Source: CAWBXL01 sp963837365 (lineage in GTDB: Bacteria; Acidobacteriota; Terriglobia; Terriglobales; Acidobacteriaceae). Taken from it: 64,000 nt of DNA. A program made the translations under genes and the position numbers. The stretch spans positions 620,001-684,000 of the forward strand of contig CAWIMW010000001.1 of NCBI GenBank assembly GCA_963837365.1, given 5' to 3'. The notes beneath the pieces were generated by a model. It worked only from the letters and a program-made list of their open reading frames with translations, ran no database searches and was not told the DNA's origin. Of the stretch, positions 28,009 to 38,207 are shown one piece after another; the first letter of the stretch is position 1; every line of letters begins with the position of its first letter.

Positions 28009-28473
28009 ATGATCAAACTATTGGCAGTGATGCTCAGTCTGGTGGCGATCGCCTCCGCCGTGGACCTTCCCAGCAGGAAACATCTGAATCTCGCCGCAAT
28101 CAAGGTGATGGTCGCAGCCGCCGAAGCAGAAATGCAAAAGCAGAATGTGGAGGTTACCATCCTGATTGTGGATGAAAGCGGCAACACGATTTTCTTGCAG
28201 AAAGCGGACAAAGCTTCGCTGAACACGCTGGAATTTGCTCGCAAGAAGGCGCGGCACGCGTTGTTTTATCGCAGCCCTTCGCGCATGGGAGCGGAGTCGT
28301 TGAAAAAGGGAAATATGGAAGTGATGACCTTCCCCGACTACTTCCCCAACCAGGGCGGACTGCCCATTCAGGTGGACGGCGACACCATCGGTGCGATCGC
28401 CTGTAGTGGCGCCAAGTCTGAGATTGATGAGGCCATTGCCCAGGCGGCGATTGATGCGCTGATGAAGAAGTAG
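28009..28473 (+). CDS. GlcG/HbpS-like heme-binding domain protein
   Basis: 154 residues. A signal peptide (MIKLLAVMLSLVAIASAVDL) leads to one GlcG/HbpS (DUF336) domain: MVAAAEAEMQKQNVEVTILI, FARKKARHALFYRSPSRMG and GGLPIQVDGDTIGAIACSGA are the family's conserved segments. HbpS binds heme and senses redox stress in Streptomyces; the role of the many secreted homologues is not settled. A second family member lies at 61214-61729. The start is probably leaderless (TAGCAT seven bases upstream). Confidence 0.85.
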   Translation: MIKLLAVMLSLVAIASAVDLPSRKHLNLAAIKVMVAAAEAEMQKQNVEVTILIVDESGNTIFLQKADKASLNTLEFARKKARHALFYRSPSRMGAESLKKGNMEVMTFPDYFPNQGGLPIQVDGDTIGAIACSGAKSEIDEAIAQAAIDALMKK

Positions 28474-28769
28474 GGGAGATTTTCCAAACCGCGAGCGCTA
28501 CGGCGCGAACCTCCGTCGTTAACTGCCGCGCATTGCATTTGCCGCCCTCACCACTTGTCATGCTAGGCCAACGCCTACGTGATTTTGAGGCACGGCTAAA
28601 AACACTAAGGTCACCTTCCTCGGATTACTGTCGCGTTGTACCGCTGGAAATATTTGCCTTGTCCTTGCGCATGCATTTTCTCTGTACCTCGGGGACTAAT
28701 CAATCTGCGGACCCACAGGTAGGATTGGGACGTCTTAAATCTCGTTCTCGGCACGGAGGAGTTGGAACT

Positions 28770-31766
28770 ATGAGACGTCTTGGAACCCTGCTGGCAATCT
28801 TGTTGTTGACCGGGTACGCGTTCGCTGAGCACTTTCATTCTCACCGACTTCTTCCACCTCCTACAAATTTGACGGCCACTGCCGGGAACGCGAAAGTGAG
28901 CCTTACATGGACAGCCAGCAAGGGAGCGGAATGGTATCGTGTGAAGCGCTCCACCAGGAGTCGCGGACCCTTTTGGCACATTGCCGTAACGAGAAAAACG
29001 ACGTTTACCGACACGCACCTGACCAATGGCAGGACTTATTTTTATGTCGTCTCGGCGGCAAATCGGGAGAGGCGCAGTGCCAACTCAGCGGAGGCTTCGG
29101 CAGCGCCGATAGGGTCGGTAACCATTCCCGCGACCCCGAGCGGGTTAAGTGCAACCGCCGGGAACCTGCAAGTGGCGCTCTCATGGAGCGCGAGTTCCGG
29201 TGCGACGAGCTATCACGTGAAACGGGCGACCACCGGCGGCGGACCTTATACCCAGATTAGCGCGCCTACGGGCACTACCTTTACCGATGCTGGACTTGCA
29301 AACGGCACAACTTATTTCTATGTTGTTTCCGCGGTCAATGCGGCGGGTGAAAGCGCGAATTCAACGCAAGCAGCGGCTACGCCAAAAGCGCCGACGCCGG
29401 CGGTTCCGGTTGGCGTGTCGGCCACAGCTGGCAATCAGCAGGTGGCCCTGGCATGGAGTGCAAGTTCCGGCGCGACCAGTTACAACGTGAAGCGCGCTAC
29501 CACCAGCGGCGGCCCCTACACGCTCGTGAGCGCACCGACCGCAAATAGTTTCACCGATACCGGCCTAGTTGCGAGCACGACTTATTTCTATGTTGTATCA
29601 GCGGTCAATGCGTCGGGTGAAAGCGCGAATTCGATGCAGGTATCGGCTACGACAAACTCACCTGTGCCCGCCGTTCCCACAGGCTTGTTGGCCACTGCCG
29701 GCAACCAACAAGTGGCCTTGTTGTGGAGTGCGAGTTCCAGTGCAACCAGCTATAAGGTGAAGCGCGCAACTACGAGCGGAGGCCCATTCAATTTAGTGGG
29801 GACGCCGACGGCAACCAACTTTACCGATATTGGGCTAACGGACGGTACGACTTATTTCTATGTAGTGTCCGCGGTCAACGCCTCCGGCGAAAGTGCGAAT
29901 TCATCGCAAGTATCGGCTATCCCGCTACCACCGGCGCCAGCAGTTCCTACCGGCCTAGCGGCCACTGCCGGCAAAGAGCAAGTGGCTTTGTCGTGGAGTG
30001 CCAGTTCCGGTGCAACCAGCTATAACATCAAACGCGCGACCACGACCGGCGGCCCATTCGGCGTAGTGGGCACATCAACGGTGACCAGTTTCAGCGATAC
30101 CGGTCTCACCGACGGTACAACCTATTTCTATGTTGTCTCGGCTGTGAATTCTTCGGGTGAGAGTTTCGACTCGGCTCAGGTGAGCGCAACTCCGGCGAAC
30201 ATTCAGGCCGACGTCACGATCACCATTGATCCTACCAAGACCCACCCGATCTCGCCGTGGATTTACGGCATCAACTCCTTCTCCAGTATTCCCAATGCGC
30301 CCCACTTCACCATGGACCGCATGGGTGGCAACCGCTGGACGGCGTACAACTGGGAGACGAACGCCTCGAATGCGGGCAGCGACTTCAACTACCAAAACGA
30401 TGATTTCCTGAGCAGCAGCTCGATTCCGGGAGAAGCTGTTCGCCCGGTCATTGAGGCCGACCAGAATGCGGGCATGGCCAGTCTGATGACGGTGCAACTC
30501 CAGGGCCTGGTGGCCGGGGATGAAAGTGGCCCCGTCAGCGTGGCCAATCCGCCTGATTTGACTCGTTTCAAGCGTGTCGGCTTTAAGAAGAGCCTTATCG
30601 TGGGTGATCCCTTCACGCTCACGCCGCCAACGACGGATTCCATTGTTTACATGGATGAATTCGTGTGGGCGCTCGATCAAAAATTCCCGGGTCTGGGACT
30701 CTTCGGCGCGAACCCTGAGCATCCAACGTTCATTAGTTTGGACAATGAACCTGAACTTTGGAATTCCACTCACCTGGAACTCCAGGATTCAACCCCGGTT
30801 GATTCGGACAGCTACATCACGAAAACCATCAATCTCACGAAAGCACTCAAGGACCAGTTCCCGAACGCGGTCATCTTTGGGCCGGTGCACTATGGCTTCC
30901 AGGGAATCTACAACTGGCAGGGAGAGTTCACCGCCACACCGACCGGCACAGACTGGTTCCCCGACAGATATCTTCCGGCGTTGAAGAGCGCATCGACCAC
31001 GTACGGGCGGCCACTGGTGGATGTGTATGACTTCCACTGGTATGCCGAAGACTATGACTCCAACGGCACCCGCATCACCAGCTTGAGCGGTACCAATCTG
31101 ACCGATGCGCAAGTGCAGCTCATCGTGCAGAGCCCGCGTAATCTGTGGGACCCGACCTTTACCGACCCGGGCAACAGCAATCGCTGGATCAACTCCGAGC
31201 TAGGCGGCGCCCCAATCAACATCCTGGGACGGCTCCAGTCGAAGATCAATGCCGAATTCCCCGGCATGAAAATGGCGATCACCGAGTATGAAAGCGGTGG
31301 ATGGAACCACATTGCCGGTACCATCGCGCAAGCCGACAACCTCGGTATCTTCGGCAGCCAGGGATTATTCGCCGCCTCGTTCTGGCCTCCGAACGGCACC
31401 TACGACTATGCGCTAGCAGGTTTCCGTGCCTTTCGCGGATTCGACGGCGCCAATGCGAACTTCGGCGATACTTCGTTGCAGGCTACTTCCAGCAACGTGC
31501 AGAACGTGGTGGTTTACGCCAGCAACGACAGCACGACTGCGGGCCGGGTGGTGTTCGTCGCCATCAACCGCTCCTCGTCACCGCAAGTGACAGCCATCAA
31601 CGGCCAAACCCTGTCCGGGGCCGCACTTATGTATCAGATTACGGCCGCGTCATCCCAGGGCCAAAATCCCGTGATGCCGGTCGCGATTGGACAAATGCCA
31701 GTGAGCGGGTCGTCACTGACGCTCACCTTGCCGGCGTATAGTGTCACCACAATTGATGTTCATTAA
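28770..31766 (+). CDS. Secreted GH44-type glycoside hydrolase with five FN3 repeats
   Basis: 998 residues from ATG 28770 (GGAGGAGTTGGAA upstream). A signal peptide is followed by five fibronectin type III repeats of ~88 residues (each with a variant of ATAGNQQVALSWSASSGATSY and TTYFYVVSAVN), then a catalytic domain starting ITIDPTKTHPISPWIYGINS. That start, RMGGNRWTAYNWETN, the acid/base Glu in SLDNEPELWNSTH and the nucleophile Glu in AITEYESGGWNH fit family 44 endoglucanases/xyloglucanases. It should degrade plant beta-glucans outside the cell. Longer upstream frames lack a signal peptide. A strong terminator follows. Confidence 0.88.
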   Translation: MRRLGTLLAILLLTGYAFAEHFHSHRLLPPPTNLTATAGNAKVSLTWTASKGAEWYRVKRSTRSRGPFWHIAVTRKTTFTDTHLTNGRTYFYVVSAANRERRSANSAEASAAPIGSVTIPATPSGLSATAGNLQVALSWSASSGATSYHVKRATTGGGPYTQISAPTGTTFTDAGLANGTTYFYVVSAVNAAGESANSTQAAATPKAPTPAVPVGVSATAGNQQVALAWSASSGATSYNVKRATTSGGPYTLVSAPTANSFTDTGLVASTTYFYVVSAVNASGESANSMQVSATTNSPVPAVPTGLLATAGNQQVALLWSASSSATSYKVKRATTSGGPFNLVGTPTATNFTDIGLTDGTTYFYVVSAVNASGESANSSQVSAIPLPPAPAVPTGLAATAGKEQVALSWSASSGATSYNIKRATTTGGPFGVVGTSTVTSFSDTGLTDGTTYFYVVSAVNSSGESFDSAQVSATPANIQADVTITIDPTKTHPISPWIYGINSFSSIPNAPHFTMDRMGGNRWTAYNWETNASNAGSDFNYQNDDFLSSSSIPGEAVRPVIEADQNAGMASLMTVQLQGLVAGDESGPVSVANPPDLTRFKRVGFKKSLIVGDPFTLTPPTTDSIVYMDEFVWALDQKFPGLGLFGANPEHPTFISLDNEPELWNSTHLELQDSTPVDSDSYITKTINLTKALKDQFPNAVIFGPVHYGFQGIYNWQGEFTATPTGTDWFPDRYLPALKSASTTYGRPLVDVYDFHWYAEDYDSNGTRITSLSGTNLTDAQVQLIVQSPRNLWDPTFTDPGNSNRWINSELGGAPINILGRLQSKINAEFPGMKMAITEYESGGWNHIAGTIAQADNLGIFGSQGLFAASFWPPNGTYDYALAGFRAFRGFDGANANFGDTSLQATSSNVQNVVVYASNDSTTAGRVVFVAINRSSSPQVTAINGQTLSGAALMYQITAASSQGQNPVMPVAIGQMPVSGSSLTLTLPAYSVTTIDVH

Positions 31767-31790
31767 GGACATCAACATCTAAACCTGAGG

Positions 31791-31817
31791 GAAAGGCCGA
31801 ACTGAGTTCGGCCTTTC
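31791..31817 (+). terminator. Hairpin terminator after GH44 gene
   Basis: Perfect 12-base arms GAAAGGCCGAAC and GTTCGGCCTTTC around TGA, 24 bases past the stop. The stem ends with TTTC rather than a long T run. Confidence 0.75.
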
Positions 31818-31855
31818 ACTAAAACTATCAATATTTATCTCAGCGGTCAGCCTCC

Positions 31856-32389
31856 TCAAATCGCCGCCTTGATGGCGGCCACTCGGTCGGGCAGACTTCC
31901 GGGCTCGATGGAGATTAGCTCAAAGCCGAAGTCGCGGTAGGTTTTCTCGTGGATACTCTCAAAGCGGAGGGTTTCTTCGAAACTGATTCGGCGTGCCGCT
32001 GTCGATGTAACAAAGCCAAGGTTCCTTATGAAGAAGACTCGCTTTTGGTAGATCAGCTCGGTCCTGATGCGCTCCAATTCGCGCGAGAGCGTGCCCGAGA
32101 CGCCGTGCCCGAGGTAATGCGCTAGGGCGGCAGTGCAAACTGCTGACCGATCATGAAACTGTATCTCATCGGGCTGCTGCGATGCTCGCATCTCCCGCTG
32201 CTTTTGCAGGTTGGTGATCGAATCTATGAACTGGTGTGCAACCACGGCTCAGCGGTACCGCATGGCCTGCTCCAAGGCGATGATGTCGGTAGCTGCCTCT
32301 TCCACTACACCGAAGCCATCGTGTTCCAGTTGTCGGAGTATCGCCGTCTTCCCAGAACCGGGCGCCCCAGTCAGAATGAACCTCTTCAT
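31856..32389 (-). pseudogene. AAA-type P-loop ATPase gene with internal TGA
   Basis: From ATG 32389 the frame reads a Walker A (TGAPGSGKTAILRQLE) and VVEEAATDIIALEQAM, typical of the small AAA_28-type ATPases. Codon 47 is TGA (32251-32249), and the same frame continues to 31856 with FIDSITNLQKQREM and EIQFHDRSAVCT, both expected in the family. Total length would be 177 residues. So one nonsense codon interrupts an otherwise intact gene. A GTG two codons later could restart translation but would leave a fragment without Walker A. Family function unknown. Confidence 0.8.
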
Positions 32390-32636
32390 GCCGTGTCCTA
32401 TTCCTTGTGACTACGTTTCTTGGCGGCTGGCCCTAGTTTGATCGTTCTCGCCCTAATGCTAACAGCGGCTGCGGTACGGCTGAAGCCGTCCCTTCCCTCC
32501 CGACACCAACCCCAAATGCAAGGTCCCTCGCTCCATAAGGGATGACTGTATGAGTGGTCCTCTTTGCTTGCGCCATTGAAGATCACTATCATGGGAGCCG
32601 GAATCGTAGGAATTCGCCTTGGTGCGGAGGACGAAC

Positions 32637-33930
32637 ATGAGAGCGACGCGGTACCTGGCAATTTTACTGACGGTCTTGCTGTGGAACGGCGTAGCTTCGT
32701 CACAAACCTACCAGCCCTCGGAATCGAACCTTAAAGCGCGGCAGTGGTTTCAGGATGCTAAATTCGGCATGTTCATCCACTGGGGTGTTTACAGCGTGCC
32801 GGCGTGAAGGCGAATGGGTGATGGAGATCAAGAAAATTCCCGTCTCCGAATATGAGAAGTTTGCCCCGCAGTTCAATCCCACAGAGTTCAACGCTGCGGC
32901 TATCGTGGGGCTGGCCAAGGCTGCGGGCATGAAGTACATCACCATTACCAGCAAGCATCATGATGGCTTCGCCATGTTCGGCACCAAGCAGAACAAATGG
33001 AACATCGTGGACGCCACGCCCTACGGGAAAGACCCGCTCAAGCAGTTAGCCGACGAATGCCACAAGCAGGGAATCAAACTGTTCTTCTATTATTCGCAGC
33101 TGGATTGGCACAATCCTGATTACTATCCGCTGGGGAGGACGGGACACGCCGCCGGCCGGCCTGAGGGCGGCGACTTCGATCGCTATCTTGATTTCATGGA
33201 TGCGCAGCTTACAGAGTTATTGACCAACTACGGCGAGATCGCCGGCATCTGGTTTGATGGCATGTGGGACAAGCCGGACGCCGACTGGAAACTTCAGCGG
33301 ACTTACTCGCTCATTCACAAGCTCCAGCCGGCAGCGATGATTGGCAGCAATCATCATCATGCGCCGTTCGACGGCGAAGACTTTCAGATGTTCGAGAAGG
33401 ATTTGCCGGGAGCCAACACAGCCGGGTTCAATCAAACGTCCGTCAGCCGGCTGCCTCTGGAGACCTGCGAAACTCTCAATGGCGCCTGGGGCTACAACAA
33501 GAACGACAAGAACTATAAGAGTGTGCCGAATTTGATTCACTATCTGGTCCGTGCCGCCGGTTCGAACGCGAATTTCCTTCTCAATATCGGCCCTATGCCG
33601 ACAGGACAGGTTCAGCCGGAATTTGTGGAACGCCTTCACGCCATGGGCGAGTGGCTGGAGAAAAACGGGGAGACAATATACGGCACGCGTGGTGGTCCGA
33701 TTGGCCCGCGGAGTTGGGGCGTCTCCACAGAAAAGGGAAAGAAAATCTATCTCCACGTGCTCGACTGGCAGGATGAATACTTGGCATTGCCGAATCTTCC
33801 AGGAATCAAAGACGCTCACTTGTTCCGTACGAATGCCAAGCTGGAGCTCAAGCCACTGGATGGCGGTTTGCTCGTGCGGCTGCCGAAAGATTCCCGTGAT
33901 CCTATCGACACGATTGTAGTACTGGAATAG
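32637..33930 (+). pseudogene. GH29 alpha-L-fucosidase interrupted by a frameshift
   Basis: Start ATG 32637 with GCGGAGG upstream; signal peptide (YLAILLTVLLWNGVASSQ). FGMFIHWGVYSVPA then meets TGA at 32805-32807. Shifting by one base continues with EGEWVMEIKKIPVSEYEKFA, matching the spacing of family 29 (HWG-x-YS...GEWV). The rest is intact: ITSKHHDGFAMF, GIWFDGMWDKPDADW (likely nucleophile Asp), LLNIGPMPTGQV. About 430 residues in total. It would release fucose from glycans in the periplasm or outside. An extra T (or loss of two bases) is the disruption. Confidence 0.87.
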
Positions 33931-34090
33931 CTCCGGTCTTTGCTACCGACACCCGCGATGGCTTTCCTTGACTTGCCCCGGACTCTGAGGTACGCTCGCC
34001 CGGTCTTGAGAAGGCGCTCTAATTCTTGAGTGCCTTGAGGGCCTTTCCTTTCCAAGTCAACCTAAGTTGCGACCGAGGAGGTCAGCATCC

Positions 34091-34963
34091 ATGAAAAAAT
34101 TCACTGGTGTTTTGTTGGGATTGTCGTTTGTTGTCGGGGGAATTAGTGCTATGGCGGCACAGGACAAGATGGAAGGAACTGCACCGCCACCCAAGGTGCT
34201 GGTGCTTTATCGCGAGTTCCTGAAGCCGGGCAAGAGCGGCGCCACGCATGAAAAAAGTGAGAGCGCGTTTGTACAGGCGGTAACCATGGCCAAGTGGCCG
34301 GCACATTACTTCGCGGTGGATTCGCTCTCGGGGAGGGCGCGTTCACTGTTTTTGTTTCCATATGATTCGTTTGATGCCTGGGAGAAGGACGCTCAGGCAA
34401 GCCAGAAAAATACCGCGCTATCCGCCGCGCTCGACCGCGCGGGTGTTGCTGATGGCGAACTGCTGAGCGATATGGACGCAACCGTGTTGACCTATAACGA
34501 GGAGCAAAGTCTGCGCGGGCCCGTCGATATTGCCCACATGCGTTATTTCGAGATTTCCCTGTTCCAGGTCCGCCCCGGTCATGGGAAGGACTGGGCCGAC
34601 CTGGTGAAACTGGTGATTGCGGCGTATCAAAAAATACCCAGCGCGCACTGGGCTACCTATGAAGTGGCCTATGGTCAGCAGACGAACGCCACTTATGCGA
34701 TTTTCGTTCCACTGAAAGCAGCAGCAGAAATCGACCAGGAATTTGCCCAGGACAAGGACTTCGTGGCTGCCATGGGTGAAGACGGAATGAAGAAGCTGGC
34801 CGAGTTGGAAGCAGCTGCGGTTGAATCGAGACAGAACAACTTGTTCGCATTCAATCCCAGGATGAGCTATCCGCCGGATGCGTGGGTGAAGGCTGATCCG
34901 GATTTCTGGAAACCGGCTGCCACGGCGATGCCAAAGAAAGGGGAAAAGAAGACGGCACAGTAA
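34091..34963 (+). CDS. Secreted protein of unknown function (NIPSNAP/ABM-like fold suspected)
   Basis: 290 residues from ATG 34091 (GAGGAGGTC upstream). A signal peptide (MKKFTGVLLGLSFVVGGISA) is followed by two similar halves, VLVLYREFLKPGKSGATHEK and FEISLFQVRPGHGKDWADLV, each suggesting a ferredoxin-like alpha/beta barrel half as in antibiotic-biosynthesis-monooxygenase or NIPSNAP proteins. No catalytic residues are known. The C-terminus is Lys-rich (MPKKGEKKTAQ). A similar but shorter secreted protein is at 42562. Terminator at 34992. Confidence 0.8.
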   Translation: MKKFTGVLLGLSFVVGGISAMAAQDKMEGTAPPPKVLVLYREFLKPGKSGATHEKSESAFVQAVTMAKWPAHYFAVDSLSGRARSLFLFPYDSFDAWEKDAQASQKNTALSAALDRAGVADGELLSDMDATVLTYNEEQSLRGPVDIAHMRYFEISLFQVRPGHGKDWADLVKLVIAAYQKIPSAHWATYEVAYGQQTNATYAIFVPLKAAAEIDQEFAQDKDFVAAMGEDGMKKLAELEAAAVESRQNNLFAFNPRMSYPPDAWVKADPDFWKPAATAMPKKGEKKTAQ

Positions 34964-34991
34964 GGCCGGTACAATTTCTTCAGAACTAAAT

Positions 34992-35032
34992 ATGCCCTAC
35001 GTTCGGTATTAAGAATGTAGGGCATGTTTTTT
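34992..35032 (+). terminator. Rho-independent terminator
   Basis: ATGCCCTAC (34992-35000) pairs with GTAGGGCAT (35017-35025), followed by GTTTTTTG. It closes the 34091 gene. Confidence 0.85.
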
Positions 35033-35130
35033 GTTAGCATTTGCCGTACGGGCCCTGGCTTCGCAGGGTTGGTAAGACCCTGGCCGCCACATTTGAACCG
35101 CCCCGCGTTAAGCACTACCATCCTTAATAT

Positions 35131-36810
35131 ATGTCGGTTGAAACTGAGATCAGCGAGTCCACCTATTTCCCCATAAAAGCCCCGCGCGGTACCGCCATCT
35201 CCTGCAAAGGCTGGCAGCAGGAAGCGGCCATGCGGATGTTGATGAACAATCTGGACGAAGAGGTCGGGGAGCGGCCGCGCGATCTGGTGGTGTACGGCGG
35301 TACCGGACGAGCGGCGCGCAGTTGGGAGGCGTATCACGCGATTGTGAAGTCGTTGAAAGGTCTGGCCGATGACGAAACCTTGTTGGTGCAATCCGGAAAG
35401 CCTGTAGGAATTTTCAAGACTCACGACTACGCCCCTCGCGTGCTGATTGCCAACTCGAATTTGGTTGGCCACTGGTCCAACTGGGAGAAATTCAACGAAC
35501 TGGAACGCGCCGGCCTGATGATGTACGGCCAGATGACGGCAGGCTCGTGGATTTACATCGGCTCGCAGGGGATTGTGCAGGGGACATTCGAGACTTTTTC
35601 TGCCGCTGGAGAAAAACATTTCGGAGGAGACCTCAGCCGGCAAACTGATTGTCAGCGGTGGTATGGGCGGCATGGGCGGAGCCCAGCCACTGGCGGCCAC
35701 CATGACCGGTGCGGCGTTCTTGGGAATTGATGTTGACCCGGAGCGTATCAAGAAGCGCCTGAAGTCCGGCTACTGCGACTTCATGGTGACTTCGCTCGAT
35801 GAAGCGCTGCGCATCCTGAAGAATGCCGTGCGCAAGAAAGAAAATGTTTCTGTCGGCTTGGTAGGAAATTGTGCGGACATCATTCCCGAACTGGCCGAGC
35901 GCGGCGTAGTTCCTGACATCCTCACCGATCAGACTTCCGCGCACGATCCGCTGAACGGCTATGTGCCGAACGGCATGACGCTCGAGCAGGCGCTCGATCT
36001 GCGCGCGCAAAGATCCCAAAGCCTACGAAGAAAAGTCGCTCGACGCGATCGCCCGCCATGTGGAAGGCATGTTGCGCCTGCAAAAGATGGGCAGCGTGAC
36101 TTTTGACTACGGCAACAACATCCGCACCTTCGCCTTCCAGCGCGGCGTAAGCCAACGCCTACGATTTCCCCGGCTTCGTGCCCGCCTACATTCGTCCGCT
36201 GTTTTGCGAGGGCCGAGGGCCGTTTCGCTGGGTCGCGCTGTCGGGCGAGCCCTCCGACATTCACATTACCGACGATTTAGTTCTTGAGCTTTTTCCGGAG
36301 AACCGAATTTTGCGGCGCTGGATCGACCTCGCGCGCAAGCGCATCAAGTTCCAGGGACTGCCCGCGCGCATCTGCTGGCTCGGCTACGGCGAGCGCGCCC
36401 AGTTCGGCCTGGCCATGAACGACCTGGTCAAAAAAGGCAAACTCAAAGCCCCCATCGTGATCGGCCGCGACCATCTGGATTGCGGCTCGGTGGCCTCTCC
36501 CTATCGCGAAACCGAATCCATGAAAGACGGCAGCGACGCGGTCGCCGACTGGCCTCTGCTGAACGCCCTGCTGAACACCGCCGCCGGCGCGTCCTGGGTC
36601 TCCATCCACAACGGCGGAGGCGTAGGCATCGGCTACTCGCTGCACGCCGGCCAAGTCACCGTCGCCGACGGCACCGAGATGATGGCCAAGCGCATCGAGC
36701 GCGTCCTGACCACCGATCCGGGGATGGGGATCGTGCGGCATGTGGATGCGGGGTATGAGGAGGCGAAGGAGTTTGCGGGGAAGGCGGGGGTGCGGGTGCC
36801 GATGGGCTAG
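35131..36810 (+). pseudogene. hutU: Urocanate hydratase with three frameshifts
   Basis: Converts urocanate to imidazolonepropionate in histidine breakdown. Read with three corrections it gives about 559 residues, the normal length. Intact stretches are YGGTGRAARSWEAYHAIVKS, VSGGMGGMGGAQPLAATMTG, VGLVGNCADIIPELAERGV, CWLGYGERAQFGLAMNDLVK and IHNGGGVGIGYSLHAGQVTV. The frame is lost at three extra C bases near 35638, 36008 and 36153, each needing one base to be skipped. The enzyme would be inactive if these are real. hutI is intact 8.5 kb away; no hutH is in the window. An IS element follows at once. Confidence 0.9.
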
Positions 36811-36815
36811 TCTAG

Positions 36816-38064
36816 GAGGTTGTTGAAAAACCACTGCCCATCCATCGTGGAAACATGGTAAGAAGCAGGGATGCGAGGAGACGATCAGCAACTGCAAACG
36901 GGGATGTTCAGTTATGTGTCGTTGGAAGATCGGATACCAGCGGATCATCCGCTGCGCGGGGTAAGGAAGCTGGTGGACACAGTCTTGGCGAAGATGTCCC
37001 AGGACTTCGATGGGCTGTACTCGCAGGTGGGACGGCCCTCGATTGCGCCGGAGCGGTTACTGCGGGCGCTGCTGCTGCAGGTGTTCTATTCGGTGCGCAG
37101 CGAGCGGCTGCTGATGGAGCAGCTCAACTACAACCTGCTGTTCCGTTGGTTTGTGGGCTTGGAGATCGACGACGCGGTGTGGAACCACGCGGTATTCTCG
37201 AAGAACCGCGACCGGCTGTTGAACCAGGATCTGGCGCAGAAGTTTTTCGCCCATGTGAAAGAGCAAGCGGCGGGGCTGATGTCGGACGAGCACTTCACAG
37301 TGGATGGCACGCTGATCGAGGCTTGGGCGGGACAGAAGAGCTTTCGCCGCAAGGACGACGGCGGGTCGGGGAGCGGAGGAGATTTTCACGGCGAGCCACG
37401 CCGCAACCAGACGCACGCCTCCCGCACCGACCCGGAAGCGCGGCTTTATAAGAAGTCGGCAGGCCAGGAAGCCAAGCTGAGCTATCTGGGACATACCTTG
37501 GTGGAGAACCGGAACGGGTTGATCGCGGCGGCGATGACCACGCAGGCCGATGGCACGGCGGAGCGCGATGCGGCTTTATTAATGTTGCACGAGTTGACCC
37601 GGAAGCGAAACGGTCGGATCACGACGGGAGCGGACAAAGCCTATGACACGCGCGACTTCGTCAGCACGGTGCGCGAACTGGGAGTGACGCCGCACCTGGC
37701 CCGCCGGCAGCACGGTGCGATCGACCAACGCACCAGCCGGCATCCGGGGTACGCGATCAGTTTAAGCAAACGCTGGTTGGTGGAGAAGCCGTTCGGATGG
37801 TTGAAGCAGATCGGCCCCCTGAAGAAAGTGAAACTACGCGGACTGGCGAAGGTGGATTGGTTGTTCGTGTTCAGCTGCGCGGCCTTCAACCTGATCCGTA
37901 TTCCGAAACTGCGGGCGCAGAGCGCGTGAACCAGCAACGGACCCAACCTTCGTTTGTGAGACGGACATCGGGGACAGATCGGAAGTCCCAACCACAAAAC
38001 TCAGTCTGAGCGTGCGTCGTAGAAATGATCCACAGGCTGCGTGAAGGGTATTTTCAACAAGCTC
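36816..38064. mobile_element. IS5-type insertion sequence, complete
   Basis: 1249 bases bounded by imperfect inverted repeats: left GAGGTTGTTGAAAAACC and right, read inward, GAGCTTGTTGAAAATACC. The bases outside are CTAG on both sides (36812-36815 and 38065-38068), a four-base target duplication of the YTAR type seen in the IS5 family. One transposase gene fills the element. The left end is one base past the hutU stop codon, so hutU was not cut by the insertion. Confidence 0.88.
36871..37929 (+). CDS. IS5-family DDE transposase
   Basis: 352 residues, intact. The N-terminal DNA-binding region (RIPADHPLRGVRKLVDTVLA, GRPSIAPERLLRALLLQVFY) is followed by a DDE catalytic core with Asp145 (HFTVDGTLIEAW), Asp255 (TGADKAYDT) and Glu305 (RWLVEKPFGWLK), and the family's IDQRTSRHPGYAISL segment between. 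The spacing and motifs fit the IS5/IS1182-like groups. With intact ends and frame, the element is probably still mobile or arrived recently. Confidence 0.93.
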   Translation: MRGDDQQLQTGMFSYVSLEDRIPADHPLRGVRKLVDTVLAKMSQDFDGLYSQVGRPSIAPERLLRALLLQVFYSVRSERLLMEQLNYNLLFRWFVGLEIDDAVWNHAVFSKNRDRLLNQDLAQKFFAHVKEQAAGLMSDEHFTVDGTLIEAWAGQKSFRRKDDGGSGSGGDFHGEPRRNQTHASRTDPEARLYKKSAGQEAKLSYLGHTLVENRNGLIAAAMTTQADGTAERDAALLMLHELTRKRNGRITTGADKAYDTRDFVSTVRELGVTPHLARRQHGAIDQRTSRHPGYAISLSKRWLVEKPFGWLKQIGPLKKVKLRGLAKVDWLFVFSCAAFNLIRIPKLRAQSA

Positions 38065-38120
38065 CTAGGGGTGTTTGATTAGATCAATATGATTCCCGTT
38101 TTTCTTAACTGGTGAAGGCT

Positions 38121-38145
38121 CCCGACCAAGCAACGCTTGGTCGGG
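38121..38145. terminator. Perfect hairpin between IS element and TPR gene
   Basis: Arms CCCGACCAAGC and GCTTGGTCGGG around AAC. There is no T run on either side, so it may be a Rho-independent-like end for the leftward kinase/TPR operon, or a repeat element. Confidence 0.4.
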
Positions 38146-38207
38146 TCACCCTCGATGACAGAAGGCTCAAAGGCGTGGGCTATTCACCGAGCAATAACCT
38201 CAGTTTC

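Noticed and set aside
36855..37451. Alternative long frame inside the transposase gene
   Set aside because: It is a GC-biased shadow frame; the DDE motifs are all in the 36871-37929 frame.
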